Shown: positions 14,807 to 24,045, counted from the stretch's first letter. The stretch: 64,000 nucleotides of DNA from Hymenobacter lapidiphilus (GCF_003417065.2 NZ_QVLT01000003.1:62001-126000); one strand, 5' to 3'. The notes: generated by a model from the letters alone, not told the origin. Program-made: numbers and translations.

Positions 14807-15772
14807 ATGACTCCATCTTTCGCTCTGGCCCTGCACGGCGGTGCCGGCACCATTTCGCCCGCCCTGATGACACCCGAAAAAGAGCAGGCCTACCAGGCCG
14901 CCCTGCACGAGGCCCTGCGCAGCGGCTACGCCGTGCTGGCCGGCGGCGGCTCGGCTCTCGATGCCGTGGAGCAGGCCGTGCTCTGTCTCGAAGACCACCC
15001 GCTGTTCAATGCCGGCCGGGGCGCGGTCTTCACCCACGAAGGCCACCACGAAATGGACGCCGCCATTATGGACGGCCGCAACCGGGCGGCCGGGGCCGTG
15101 GCTGGGGCCCGGCAGGTACAAAACCCCATCCGGGCCGCCCGCCTGGTAATGGAGCAGACCGAGCACGTGCTGCTGGCCTGGCCCGGCGCCGACGAGCTGG
15201 CCCGCGAGCACGGCCTGGCCATGCAGCCGGCCGAGTACTTTTTTACCCAGCACCGCTACGACCAGCTGCAGGAGGCGCTGCAGGAAGGCCGCATGCGCCT
15301 CGACCACTCGCAGGCCCAGAGCCAAACCGGCGGGGGCGAAGACCCGAAAAAGAAAATGGGCACAGTAGGAGCCGTGGCCCGCGACCAGCACGGCAACCTG
15401 GCTGCCGCTACCAGCACCGGCGGCATGACCAACAAGCGCTACTCCCGCATCGGCGACTCGCCCATCATCGGCAGCGGCACCTTCGCCGATAATCGCACCT
15501 GCGCCATCAGCTGCACCGGCCACGGTGAGTTTTTCCTGCGAGCCATGGTAGCCCACGACATCAGCTGCCTGATGGAGTACAAAGGCCTTAGCTTAGCTGA
15601 AGCCTGCCGCATAGTAGTGCACGATAAGCTGGCGCCCATCGGGGGCGAGGGCGGGCTGGTGGCCGTAGATGCGGCCGGCAATGTGGCGCTGCCCTTCAAC
15701 TCCGACGGCATGTACCGCGCCAGCCAGACCTCGCAGGACGTCGCCCCCTTCGTGGCCATTTACAAGAGCTGA
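14807..15772 (+). CDS. Isoaspartyl peptidase / L-asparaginase (Ntn hydrolase, T2 family)
   Basis: A 321-residue plant-type asparaginase precursor. It opens MTPSFALALHGGAGTIS, with the family HGGAG motif. The autoprocessing site is in KKKMGTVGAVARD, where the Thr becomes the N-terminal nucleophile of the small subunit. TSTGGMTNKRYSRIGDSP and SCTGHGE are further substrate-site motifs. These enzymes cleave beta-aspartyl dipeptides and asparagine. A cyanophycinase gene faces it across a 180-nt gap; cyanophycinase releases beta-Asp-Arg dipeptides, which this enzyme could split. Start at 14807 chosen because the promoter box precedes it and the family N terminus begins there. Confidence 0.92.
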   Translation: MTPSFALALHGGAGTISPALMTPEKEQAYQAALHEALRSGYAVLAGGGSALDAVEQAVLCLEDHPLFNAGRGAVFTHEGHHEMDAAIMDGRNRAAGAVAGARQVQNPIRAARLVMEQTEHVLLAWPGADELAREHGLAMQPAEYFFTQHRYDQLQEALQEGRMRLDHSQAQSQTGGGEDPKKKMGTVGAVARDQHGNLAAATSTGGMTNKRYSRIGDSPIIGSGTFADNRTCAISCTGHGEFFLRAMVAHDISCLMEYKGLSLAEACRIVVHDKLAPIGGEGGLVAVDAAGNVALPFNSDGMYRASQTSQDVAPFVAIYKS

Positions 15773-15882
15773 GCCGCGTCGCTTTTCTGCGCCCTATATA
15801 TAAGGAGTAGCCGCGCCAGTTGGCCTTCGCCGATACCCGGCCGCGCCAGCACCCGTCAAACAATAGAGGGGCAGCCTGTTGA

Positions 15883-15933
15883 AAATGTAAAAAAGACCTG
15901 TTTCTGGATCAGAAACAGGTCTTTTTTACATTT
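15883..15933. terminator. Perfect 24-bp hairpin between convergent genes
   Basis: The arms 15883-15906 and 15910-15933 pair exactly around a 3-nt loop (gat). A/T tracts inside the stem give U-runs on either strand. It serves the isoaspartyl peptidase (+) and the cyanophycinase (-). Confidence 0.9.
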
Positions 15934-15954
15934 GGATAAAGTCTTCTAATCTGC

Positions 15955-16884
15955 CTATGCGGGTGCGTTAGCAGGTTGGTTGGCCGTAATGAGGGCCGAT
16001 TCGGCCGCTTGCTGCCGCAGCTTCAGGTTGGGATAGAAGCGCCGCTCCTGCACATCGTAGAGGTTGCCCTGCACCAGCACGTGCAGCAGCATATTCTCCA
16101 CCGAAATGCCTTCGCCCTTTTGGGCGGCGGCGGCGTTGCTATGCTCCAGCTGGTGTCCGTCCATAATCACGACCATATTCGAGCCGATGGTTTCGAGCTG
16201 GTTGCCCCCGGTGATGAGCATGCCCGTATCCTCGCCCAGCCCAATGCCGATGAGCTTGGGATGCAGGGCCACGGCTTCGATGAGCCGGCCGAAGCGCCCA
16301 CGCTTCACGAAGTGTGAGTCGATGATGACGTTATCAATCAGGCCCAGCCCGCTGCCCATTTTCACGGCCCCTTTCATCAGGGCGTCGGGTACGCTGCCAC
16401 CCTTAATCATGGTTTTCGACATGCCCATGGCTCCGGCCGAAGTGCCAGCCACCACAAAGTTGGGCGTCGTCTGGTAGCGGTGCCGGAGAGCGGCCAGAAA
16501 CTCGGTGCCGCCGAAAATATCCGTCAGCCGCGACTGGTTGCCGCCTGACATCAGCACAATGTCGGCCTGACGGATGCGCTCCACGTAGTCGGGGCGCAGG
16601 GCATCTTCGCGGGTACGAATGTCGAGCACGTTCACGTTGTTGCAGTTAAGCATCGTGAACGAGGAAATATAAACGCGGGCCACCTCGTCGGGAATCATCG
16701 AGGCGGTGGTGATAACCTCAATGCGCGGGTCTTCGTGCCCCGATTCGAGCACTACACGCTTGAGGATACCCAGCTCAAAGAAGTTGAGGTAGTATTTCTT
16801 CTTGGTGCGGGGATTGGGATAGGTACCCTTATCCTCGTTGCCACCAATGGCAATAAGCTTGCCGAGCGGTCGGACGTTTTTCAA
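15955..16884 (-). CDS. Cyanophycinase (peptidase S51)
   Basis: About 309 residues from a TTG start at 16884, or 340 from an ATG at 16977. The family N terminus (KNVRPLGKLIAIGGNEDKG) begins exactly at the TTG, and the extra 31 residues have no family match, so I prefer the TTG. Motifs: MSGGNQSRL, the nucleophile elbow GTSAGAMG with catalytic Ser, IDSHFVKRGRFGRL and GIGLGEDTGML. The enzyme degrades cyanophycin, a polymer of Asp with Arg side groups, to beta-Asp-Arg. No cyanophycin synthetase is in this window, so the polymer may come from elsewhere in the genome or from outside the cell. Confidence 0.9.
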   Translation of the reverse strand: MKNVRPLGKLIAIGGNEDKGTYPNPRTKKKYYLNFFELGILKRVVLESGHEDPRIEVITTASMIPDEVARVYISSFTMLNCNNVNVLDIRTREDALRPDYVERIRQADIVLMSGGNQSRLTDIFGGTEFLAALRHRYQTTPNFVVAGTSAGAMGMSKTMIKGGSVPDALMKGAVKMGSGLGLIDNVIIDSHFVKRGRFGRLIEAVALHPKLIGIGLGEDTGMLITGGNQLETIGSNMVVIMDGHQLEHSNAAAAQKGEGISVENMLLHVLVQGNLYDVQERRFYPNLKLRQQAAESALITANQPANAPA

Positions 16885-17093
16885 AACAGAAAGCAACTTT
16901 AAACGGCGGAAAAAAACAGCATCCGGAGCCCAAACCTGAGCAAGGTTCGGGCCACGCGTACTTCTTCCGGAAAACAAAACAACAATTTCGTACCCCGATA
17001 GGGGAACTCGGAGGCCCCCAATTGGGGCACGGCGAAGGGGTAATAAACAAAAAAGCGCCGAAAAGGGTCCGCTGCTTTGCTAAAAAAAATGAA

Positions 17094-18920
17094 TTACCCG
17101 CCGTTCGGGCGGCCCAGCAGCGCATCGAGGGTGCTGGTGGCAACGGTGTGGTAGTTGGGGCGGGCCTCGGCGTACAGTCGGCGGGCCCGGGCGGGGCCGT
17201 CGGTGGGGGCGGCCAGCAGGGCTTTGTAGAGCGGGGTGAGAAACTTGCGCCGGCCCACCCGGATCAGGAAGCGGTGCAGGGCCTGCTCGGCCGGGGCATA
17301 GCCGGCCGCAATGGTGCGTGGCAGCCAGGCGGCCAAAATTTCGGAATTGCCCGAATCGGTAAAGCCGAAGGCGGCGTCCAGCTCGCCGAGTTGCGCCGCG
17401 CTTGCCTCGGTGGGCAGGCTGTGCAGAAACCGCACCCACTCGTGGCTGCTCCAGTCGGCAGTGGGCAGGCGGCTGGCGGGGGTGCCGGCTTGCCAGCTTT
17501 GGCCGGCTGCGTCCACGGCCGCAAACCGCTCCGAGCTAACCGGCGGCGCATTATCGGGGATGCCGGGACCGTAAATCCAGGCTTCGGGCCGGAGCCGGGC
17601 CTCCAGGCCGGGGTGTTTATCGAGCAGCTCGCGGTGGAGGTAGCTCAGAAACGAGGCCGTGTCCATGCTTTGGAAGGCGTGGCGGCCGAAGTACTCCTTA
17701 ATAAAGGTGTCGAGGGCGGGCCGGCCCACCAGCTGTTCCAGCGTCAGTAGGAAGTAGTCGCCCTTCTCGTAGGCAATGTCGGTCAGGCCCTCATCAGGGT
17801 CGCGGCCGGCCAGATTCAGGTGCAGGTGCGTGTCGGAACTGTCGGGGCCGAGGTCGGCCAGGGTGTGTAGCAGTCCGGCGTGGCCCAGGGCCTGGAGCAT
17901 GTCGGCGTAGGGCCGGCCGTAGAGGCGCTCCATAATCCGCCGCTCGAAGTACACCGTAAAGCCCTCATTGAGCCAGAAGTCGTTCCAGGTGGCGTTGGTG
18001 ACCAGGTTGCCGCTCCAGGAATGGGCCAGCTCGTGGGCTACGAGGCTGGTCAGGCTTCGGTCGCCGGCCAGAATGGTGGGCGTTACGAAGGTGAGGCGCG
18101 GGTTTTCCATGCCCCCGAACGGGAAGGAGGGCGGCAGCACCAGTAAATCGTACCGCTCCCAGCGGTAGGGCCCGTACAGCTCCTCGGCGGTGGCCACCAT
18201 CTGCTCCAGGTCGGCAAACTCATCGACGGCCCCCGGCAGCGTGGCCGGCTCGGCGTACACGCCCGTGCGCGCACTCAGGGATTCAAACTGCAAATCGCCC
18301 ACGGCCAGCGCCATCAGGTAGGCCGGAATAGGTTGCTCCATCCGGAAGTGGTAGCGGCCGTCGGGACTGAGCTGCTGCGGATTGCTGGCGCTCATCAGGG
18401 CCAGCAGCTCGGCCGGCACCGCAATCTGGGCCTCGTAGGTGAAGCGCACGCCCGGCGAATCCTGGCAGGGCAGCCAGGTGCGGGCCAGAATAGCCTGCGA
18501 CTGCGTGAACAGGAACGGCTGGGTGCCGGCCGTCTGCTCGGGCCGCAGCCACTGTAGCGCCGCCGCGCCCGGTGCCGTGCGGTAGCGTACGGTTACGGCC
18601 GTAGTGTTGGGGCGCAGCGCTATGCGCAGGGCCTGGCCCAGCACCGAGTCGGCGGGGCCCAGCTCGAAATCGGTGGGCGTGCCGGCATCAGCGTCGCCGA
18701 GCAGCACTTCTTCGATGAGCAGGTCGCGGGAGTCGAGCACCAGCTCGGTGGCCGCCGCGTTGGAGCGGTTCAGCTGCCAGGTGGCGTGGCCAGTCAGGGT
18801 CTGGGTGGCGAAGTCTACCGTCAGGTGCAGGGCCAGGTGCCGGACGCTGACTTCGGCGGGGCGGGCGTGGCTGTGCGGGTCGATGGGGACGGAAGATTGA
18901 AGGCCGGAAGAATCAAGCAT
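17094..18920 (-). CDS. M1 family metallopeptidase (leukotriene A4 hydrolase-like aminopeptidase)
   Basis: Starting at the ATG at 18920 gives 608 residues. The family layout is seen: an N-terminal beta domain from about 15 (DPHSHARPAEVSVRHLALHL), the substrate motif GGMENP at about 269, the zinc site HELAH (His296, His300) with the third ligand Glu in WLNEGF at about 319, and an armadillo-like C terminus. No signal peptide is visible from this start; an in-frame ATG at 18992 adds residues without an obvious signal. It would remove N-terminal residues from peptides, in line with the many other peptidases here. Confidence 0.9.
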   Translation of the reverse strand: MLDSSGLQSSVPIDPHSHARPAEVSVRHLALHLTVDFATQTLTGHATWQLNRSNAAATELVLDSRDLLIEEVLLGDADAGTPTDFELGPADSVLGQALRIALRPNTTAVTVRYRTAPGAAALQWLRPEQTAGTQPFLFTQSQAILARTWLPCQDSPGVRFTYEAQIAVPAELLALMSASNPQQLSPDGRYHFRMEQPIPAYLMALAVGDLQFESLSARTGVYAEPATLPGAVDEFADLEQMVATAEELYGPYRWERYDLLVLPPSFPFGGMENPRLTFVTPTILAGDRSLTSLVAHELAHSWSGNLVTNATWNDFWLNEGFTVYFERRIMERLYGRPYADMLQALGHAGLLHTLADLGPDSSDTHLHLNLAGRDPDEGLTDIAYEKGDYFLLTLEQLVGRPALDTFIKEYFGRHAFQSMDTASFLSYLHRELLDKHPGLEARLRPEAWIYGPGIPDNAPPVSSERFAAVDAAGQSWQAGTPASRLPTADWSSHEWVRFLHSLPTEASAAQLGELDAAFGFTDSGNSEILAAWLPRTIAAGYAPAEQALHRFLIRVGRRKFLTPLYKALLAAPTDGPARARRLYAEARPNYHTVATSTLDALLGRPNGG

Positions 18921-19259
18921 TGGTTCGGAAAGTCGAAAAGTGAAATCGAAGGCGTGCGGCGGAGCGCGCATAAAGTAGGAGCGGGGCCGCATGGCAGCAA
19001 TAGCCGGGTGCGTGACCCGGCCCGCCGCCTCGCAGACCTAATACGCCCGCTGCGGCAGAATCGATGCCGCGGGCCGTGGGAAGGTGATAAGCCGTGGCTC
19101 GAGTCAGGCGAATTCTGTTAACTTGCGACACTGGGAAAGATGCGCCTCAGTGGCAACTCCGCTGTCCTAAACGCAGTAGAAAGCCCGAACTTCATTCGCT
19201 GGCTTCATTGGCACGAAAGTGGTTCTTGTTTCGCTGTTTCTTTCCCGATTTCCTTTCTC

Positions 19260-21032
19260 ATGATTCCATCCTCTCTTTCTCTTTTTCGTACCTCTTTCGG
19301 TGTCTGGCTGCTTGCCTTGTTCGTGCTGACGGCCACCACTTCGTGCAGCCAGGATCAGCAGGCCCGCGTGAAGGAAGGTGTTCAGGCCGCCCTGCCCGAC
19401 GCGCTGCGCAAGCCCGCCGGCCTCCAGCCCACGCTCGACAGCGTGTACATCGTCCGGTACATGACGACCGAGCCCCGCTTTAAGCCACAGATTGATTGGG
19501 CCAAGAAGTTCTACAAAGCCCGCGAATTCCAATTGGGCTGGTTCCGCGACCACGAGCTCGTGCCCCAGGCCGAAACTATGCTTGGCGTCATCGGCAAAGC
19601 CGCCGAAGAGGGCCTTAACCCCAAGGACTACCAGGTGGTAAACTTCGACCCGCTGCTGAAGGAGCTGGAGGCCGCCCGGAATGATACGACCCGCCGCAAC
19701 GCGCTGGAAAAGAAGATTGACGTGGCTTTATCGGCTACGTACTTCAATTACGCCTCCGACTTTTACAAGGGCACCGTGGATCCGCGGGCCGTTAAGGCCA
19801 TTGATTGGGATGTGAAGCGCAACAAGGTGAAGCTGCACAAGGCCCTGATGACTATTCTGAAGGAGCGTGAAAGTACCTATGGCTACTATGATTTCGAACC
19901 CCTGCACCCGGAGTATGACCGGCTGAAAAAGGCCCTAGCCGACTACCGGGCGATGGAGCGCAAGGGAGGCTGGCCGGCCATTCCGGCGGCTACCAGCCTC
20001 AAGCCCGGCGCCACCTCGCCGGCCGTAGCAGCATTGCGCGGTCGTTTGCTGGGCCCCGAGGCTACTGCTCCGGCAAGCGAAACGCCCGCCGTGGCCGTAG
20101 CCAACAAGCCCGGTCAGCCGGCTGCTCCGGCTCCAGCTGCCCAGGTCTACGACCCACAGCTGGTAGCTGCCGTAAAGGAGTTTCAGAGCCTTAACGGCCT
20201 CAAGCCCGATGGGGTAGTGGGAGGTGAAACCCTGCGCGAGCTCAACGTGCCCTTGGGGCAACGTGTTCAGCAGATTATGATGAACATGGAGCGCTGGCGC
20301 TGGACTCCGAAGAAATTCGAACCCGACTATCTGCTGGTGAACATTCCCGAGTACACGCTGCATGTGGTGGAAGATGGCAAGGAAGCCTTCAAAATGCCCG
20401 TTATCGTGGGCAAGCGGCTGAACGCTACGCCCATCTTTTCCGACAAAGTGGAGTTCGTAGTGATGGCACCCTATTGGAATGTGCCCTTCAGCATCATCGA
20501 TAAGGAGCTGCGTCCGAAGCTGGCGGCTAATCCCCAGGGCACCCTCGACCGCCTCGATATGGAAGTGGTGAAGGGCTGGGGTGCCAAGGCCACGCCCGTT
20601 GACGCCAGCAGCATCGACTGGGCCAACCTGCAGGAGAAGGACTGGAAATATACGCTGCGCCGCCGCCCCGGTCCCAAAAACGACCTAGGCGACGTGAAGT
20701 TTATCTTCCCCAACTCCAATGACATTTACCTGCACGACACCCCCAACGACGAGCTTTTCAGCCAGACCAAGCGGGGCTTTAGCCATGGTTGCGTACGAGT
20801 AGCCGAACCTCTGCGTCTGGCCGAATACCTGCTGCGCAACAAGGCCGGCTGGGACGCCCAGGCTATTGAGGATGCCATTGCCACCCGCGAGGAGAAGTAT
20901 GTAACTCTGCCTGAGAAACTACCCGTGTACCTGGTGTATTTCACTACGTGGGTAGACGATGATGGTAAGGTGCACTTCCGCGACGATATTTATGGTCATG
21001 ATAAGGCCCTGGCCAAGGAGTATTTCAACTGA
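19260..21032 (+). CDS. L,D-transpeptidase lipoprotein (YcbB/LdtD-like)
   Basis: A 590-residue protein from the ATG at 19260. It starts with a lipoprotein signal (LLALFVLTATTSC, lipidated Cys) and should sit in a membrane facing the periplasm. An N-terminal YcbB-like domain (WFRDHELVPQAETMLGVIGK) is followed by a Pro/Ala linker, a peptidoglycan-binding domain (LVAAVKEFQSLNGLKPDGVV) and the YkuD catalytic domain. The active site is SHGCVR with Cys511. It forms 3-3 crosslinks in peptidoglycan or attaches proteins to it. An in-frame ATG at 19140 is less likely because it would bury the lipoprotein signal. Confidence 0.9.
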   Translation: MIPSSLSLFRTSFGVWLLALFVLTATTSCSQDQQARVKEGVQAALPDALRKPAGLQPTLDSVYIVRYMTTEPRFKPQIDWAKKFYKAREFQLGWFRDHELVPQAETMLGVIGKAAEEGLNPKDYQVVNFDPLLKELEAARNDTTRRNALEKKIDVALSATYFNYASDFYKGTVDPRAVKAIDWDVKRNKVKLHKALMTILKERESTYGYYDFEPLHPEYDRLKKALADYRAMERKGGWPAIPAATSLKPGATSPAVAALRGRLLGPEATAPASETPAVAVANKPGQPAAPAPAAQVYDPQLVAAVKEFQSLNGLKPDGVVGGETLRELNVPLGQRVQQIMMNMERWRWTPKKFEPDYLLVNIPEYTLHVVEDGKEAFKMPVIVGKRLNATPIFSDKVEFVVMAPYWNVPFSIIDKELRPKLAANPQGTLDRLDMEVVKGWGAKATPVDASSIDWANLQEKDWKYTLRRRPGPKNDLGDVKFIFPNSNDIYLHDTPNDELFSQTKRGFSHGCVRVAEPLRLAEYLLRNKAGWDAQAIEDAIATREEKYVTLPEKLPVYLVYFTTWVDDDGKVHFRDDIYGHDKALAKEYFN

Positions 21033-21070
21033 TAAGCTGCCGCCCTTTAAGGCGACGAATAAGTAAGTCG

Positions 21071-21109
21071 AAAGCCCCCGCCCCGCGACAAGCGCAGGGT
21101 GGGGGCTTT
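21071..21109 (+). terminator. Hairpin with T-run after the L,D-transpeptidase gene
   Basis: aaagcccccgcccc pairs with gggtgggggcttt and is followed by ttttt, 38 nt past the stop codon. Confidence 0.8.
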
Positions 21110-21400
21110 TTCGTGTTGCCTTCTGGTTGGCAGCAACGCCGCTGCTTGCTGGTACAAGTAAATAGCATGGGCTTGTAGAAGGAACAGCAAGCATATAGCC
21201 GAGCGGCAGGAAGGTGTCTGGCTTCGAAAAATTTCGCACAGCTACGTACCAATAGTCCAGACATGCGAAGAAGAGAGATAATATGCGATGGTAACATTTG
21301 TTTAGTATGGAAGTGTATTGTTTAACATTATTTACTATTCTAAACTTGATATTACAGGTGTAAATAGGGGTGGCAGATGAACCGAGGGTTGGCAGGGCAG
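21110..21400. other. Intergenic region before the XRE-like regulator gene
   Basis: About 290 nt with lower GC than its surroundings. It has A/T-rich stretches such as gtttaacattatttactatt and no open frame of note. It ends at a clear promoter. Confidence 0.5.
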
Positions 21401-21430
21401 TTGGTGGTTCACTTCGAATGGCTACATTTG
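21401..21430 (+). promoter_or_regulatory. Full Bacteroidota promoter (TTG-N19-TACATTTG)
   Basis: TTG at 21401-21403, a 19-nt spacer and TACATTTG at 21423-21430 match the -33 and -7 elements exactly. The box ends 19 nt before the ATG at 21450. Confidence 0.8.
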
Positions 21431-21449
21431 TAAACCAGCTGAATTGCTT

Positions 21450-22019
21450 ATGCTCGACCGGATTCAGGAGTTGTTGCGCGTGCGGGAGCTCAGCTCCTCG
21501 CAATTTGCCGATGCTATCGGCGTATCCCGGCCCGTTGTGAGCCACATCCTGAGCGGGCGCAATAAGCCCAGCCTGGAGGTAGTCCAGAAGATTATTGCGG
21601 CCTTTCCCGACCTCTCGCTTAGCTGGCTGCTGAATGGGGTCGGGCCAATACTGGAGCGCCCTACAGCGCCTCATGCCGCAAAACCCACTGCTGCCGCCGG
21701 CCCAGCGGGGGCTAGCGCCCGGCCGGATACCGAGCCGGCTTCAGCGGTAGTGCCAGTACCCACCCCGGCACCGATAGCCACCCTTGCACCCCCAGCGGTA
21801 GCTGCGGAGCCTGTAGAGGCCCCTAAGCAGCCCACATGGCCCCTCCCGGCAGCCCCGGCAGCTCCAGTAGCCTCGGCACCGCTTGCCACGCCCGCTGCTA
21901 CGCCCGCCGGAGCCGACCTGGCCTATGCGCTGGCGGAGCCGGGTAAGAGTATCCGCCGGATTGTGCTTTTCTACCAGGATGGCACGTTCACAGATTTCCG
22001 GCCTGAAACCGGGGCCTAG
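21450..22019 (+). CDS. XRE-like helix-turn-helix protein with Ala/Pro-rich linker
   Basis: 189 residues. Residues 1-65 are a clear XRE/Cro-type DNA-binding domain (LLRVRELSSSQFADAIGVSR, then VVSHILSGRNKPSLEVVQKI), as in phage repressors. About 90 residues of Ala, Pro and Val follow, with almost no charge. The C terminus is a short conserved-looking patch, GKSIRRIVLFYQDGTFTDF. No dimerisation or peptidase domain is seen. This architecture recurs in Hymenobacter-like genomes as I remember them, with no known target genes. The long gene-free stretch downstream is where its sites could lie. Confidence 0.8.
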   Translation: MLDRIQELLRVRELSSSQFADAIGVSRPVVSHILSGRNKPSLEVVQKIIAAFPDLSLSWLLNGVGPILERPTAPHAAKPTAAAGPAGASARPDTEPASAVVPVPTPAPIATLAPPAVAAEPVEAPKQPTWPLPAAPAAPVASAPLATPAATPAGADLAYALAEPGKSIRRIVLFYQDGTFTDFRPETGA

Positions 22020-23028
22020 AATACCCTGAGAGCCGGAAGAATCGGGCTCCCCTTTAGCTGTTGGAAGTTTAGGCAAGTGCTGGTGCAGTGCAGGCTGTGG
22101 CTTTGTAGCTGACGTATTGTTACAGGACTTACCCAAGGGGGCTGTAGGGCGAAGCTTCAGCTTTACGCATCGTCGCTGAAGGCCAATAGATTAGTCTCAA
22201 CGAATACGCAAAGCTGGAGCCTCGCGCTAGGTACTTGCGCAACCATTTAGCGCAAGTCCTGGGTTGGTTTTATTGCTCGTGCGCCAAGCTGTCAATGGCT
22301 ACTTCATTGTCCGTGAACGCACGAAAACGCAACTGCATGTTTTCCGTGTTGGTTGCTTGGGCCGCACACCCTAAAAACCGGTCTTAAGGGTGGAATACAA
22401 TTTGGCAGTATGCGTTTGTTCCGGCTGATAGCATACTTCGCCGGGCGCTGTTTTATTAGCTACTTATGCCCGGTGAAGTGCTGTGTTATATTAGAAATAT
22501 CCTGATATATATTCTGCTAACATGATTACTAGCATTGTTGTATCACGTAATGCAATCATCTGTTATTCAGATTATAATAGCGTAAGTGGTGAACCAGTGG
22601 TAAAGGTGTTAGTCTTTGGTATAGTATAGTGTCATTATGCCTATAGCTACATATTAAGTGCAAAGAATATACCTACCGGATTCCAACTGCTAGCTGCGCT
22701 TGCTTGCTAATAAGTTTGTCGGTAGTCTGAATCTATAAAGTGCTACTTGCAACTGCCGCGGTGCCGCTAATACACTTAGTGAAGCTTGGTCTGTCCCTGC
22801 TATATCCAACGAAGGCCATGATCAGGTGGCAAGCGGCAGTTCACCCCCACGTTTCAGCTCCAAAAATTGTTACGGGGTAGCTAGTGGCAGCCTCATGTCC
22901 TGTTGTTAATTGTAAATAGACCCGATAGCAAGCCAGTCGGGTTGCCGTACTGGATGGTCGGTTTACATCCGTTATATAAGCCGAGTGCCTCACCATGCAT
23001 AGGGTACGGAAAGGAGGCAATGATGGAT
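22020..23028. other. Roughly 1-kb region without genes, AT-richer than the window
   Basis: It holds a repeat at 22145-22229, then a small hairpin (acttgcgc with gcgcaagt, 22232-22258). The part from about 22400 to 22800 is clearly AT-richer than its flanks, with tracts such as gatatatattctgctaa. Frames here are short and have no recognisable product. It could be a decayed gene remnant or a regulatory or noncoding-RNA region; I cannot tell which. Confidence 0.5.
22145..22229. repeat. Palindromic repeat, gcgaagctccagcttcgc type, copy 1
   Basis: tagggcgaagcttcagcttt on the left faces aaagctggagcctcgcgcta on the right. The same unit, better conserved, is at 60978-61061. Confidence 0.75.
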
Positions 23029-23059
23029 TTGCCCGGTTTAGGTCTGGTGCGTACCTTTG
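23029..23059 (+). promoter_or_regulatory. Full promoter (TTG-N20-TACCTTTG), nearly leaderless
   Basis: TTG at 23029-23031, a 20-nt spacer and TACCTTTG at 23052-23059. The ATG at 23064 lies only 4 nt after the box, so the transcript should start at or next to the start codon. Confidence 0.8.
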
Positions 23060-23063
23060 GGAC

Positions 23064-23234
23064 ATGAAAAATCTTCGTCTGCTCGTTCTCCTCGCCGCTG
23101 GCGCTTCGCTGATTCTGTCGTCCTGCACCCAAGCCCCCGACCCGGAAAAGGACCCCAATGCCGATGCGGCCTATAAGCGTAGCCACCGCTCCGAACAGTA
23201 CCGTGAGGCGCAGCGGAGCAACGTCAATTACTAA
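23064..23234 (+). CDS. Small lipoprotein (56 residues)
   Basis: MKNLRLLVLLAAGASLILSS is followed by Cys, a good lipoprotein signal. The mature part is only about 35 residues, polar and charged (PDPEKDPNADAAYKRSHRS), ending SNVNY. There is no known domain. It is driven by a strong promoter at 23029-23059 and closed by the hairpin at 23267-23300, so it is a single-gene unit. Short lipoproteins of this type are common and uncharacterised. Confidence 0.75.
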   Translation: MKNLRLLVLLAAGASLILSSCTQAPDPEKDPNADAAYKRSHRSEQYREAQRSNVNY

Positions 23235-23266
23235 TACTCCTTCCGCTACGGAAATCAGGTCAAATT

Positions 23267-23300
23267 AAAAGCCCCGCCGGCAGCTGCCAGCGGGGCTTTT
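23267..23300. terminator. Hairpin between the small lipoprotein and the convergent gene
   Basis: aaaagccccgc pairs with gcggggctttt around a 12-nt centre. T-runs on both strands suggest it works in both directions. Confidence 0.8.
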
Positions 23301-23329
23301 GTGCTTATGCTATTATAACTCTCCCGGGC

Positions 23330-23809
23330 CTAAGCCTGCGCAGTTACCAGAGCTGCTACCGGCACCAGGCTGGGCAATTCAATGGTGGCCAGCAGCTCAG
23401 TCTCCAGCAGATCAGCCCAGGTACGTAGGTAGAACACCACGTCGTCGCGCTGATTGTGGCGCAGGGCGTTGCGGCGCGCGAACGGAATAGCCGCCCGGAT
23501 GGCCGGGTCGGAGAGGCGCTCCAGGTGCGTCAGATCAGCGCGGCTGAAGCCCAGAGCCAGCATCTCGTCGATAGTCTCATCAATGGGCAAGCCGCTGGTG
23601 GGGCAGTAGTCAAGCAGCTGCCGCTCCCAGTCGCCGTAGCGCTGCATAGCCCGGGTATGGATTTCGGCTTTGGTAAGACGAGTAACAGTCTGGGCCAGAT
23701 GGCCGCAGTTGCAGCTGCCCATATGGCCCCACTGGTAGGGGGCTTGGGTAGCAAGGCGCTGAGCCGTATCGCGCAGGGCCTGAATAACGGGAAGGGTGCG
23801 TTGAGCCAT
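23330..23809 (-). CDS. Conserved hypothetical protein (159 residues)
   Basis: I do not recognise a domain. The protein is soluble, mostly helical, with three Cys: two in GSCNCGHLAQTV (a CxC pair next to a His) and one in LLDYCPTSGLP. The CxCxH group could bind a metal. The C-terminal half (RRDLTHLERL-like helices, NQRDDVVFYLRTWADLLE) looks like a helical bundle. It stands alone on the minus strand between the small lipoprotein and the DEAD-box gene. Confidence 0.65.
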   Translation of the reverse strand: MAQRTLPVIQALRDTAQRLATQAPYQWGHMGSCNCGHLAQTVTRLTKAEIHTRAMQRYGDWERQLLDYCPTSGLPIDETIDEMLALGFSRADLTHLERLSDPAIRAAIPFARRNALRHNQRDDVVFYLRTWADLLETELLATIELPSLVPVAALVTAQA

Positions 23810-24045
23810 AACGGAGAAGAAAAAACGGTTCTGGAGCGGGAATATATACTATGATAAGCTGCCGGCTACCTTTTTGTTTGCCGGCCTCGGCTAAACCTGC
23901 TCAACTGGTCTGACCACATCCATCCTCTACGCACCAAACCCCACCGCTGCCCGCTAAACGGGCAACAATGGGGCTACAATGCTGGGAGTTGCGCTACTGC
24001 CGGACCAAAAAACACCTGGCAGCAGCGGACAGGGTATTGCGGAGC

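Noticed and set aside
22409..22504. A 31-residue frame (MRLFRLIAYFAGRC...)
   Set aside because: No promoter, no similarity, and short frames like this are expected by chance in AT-rich DNA.
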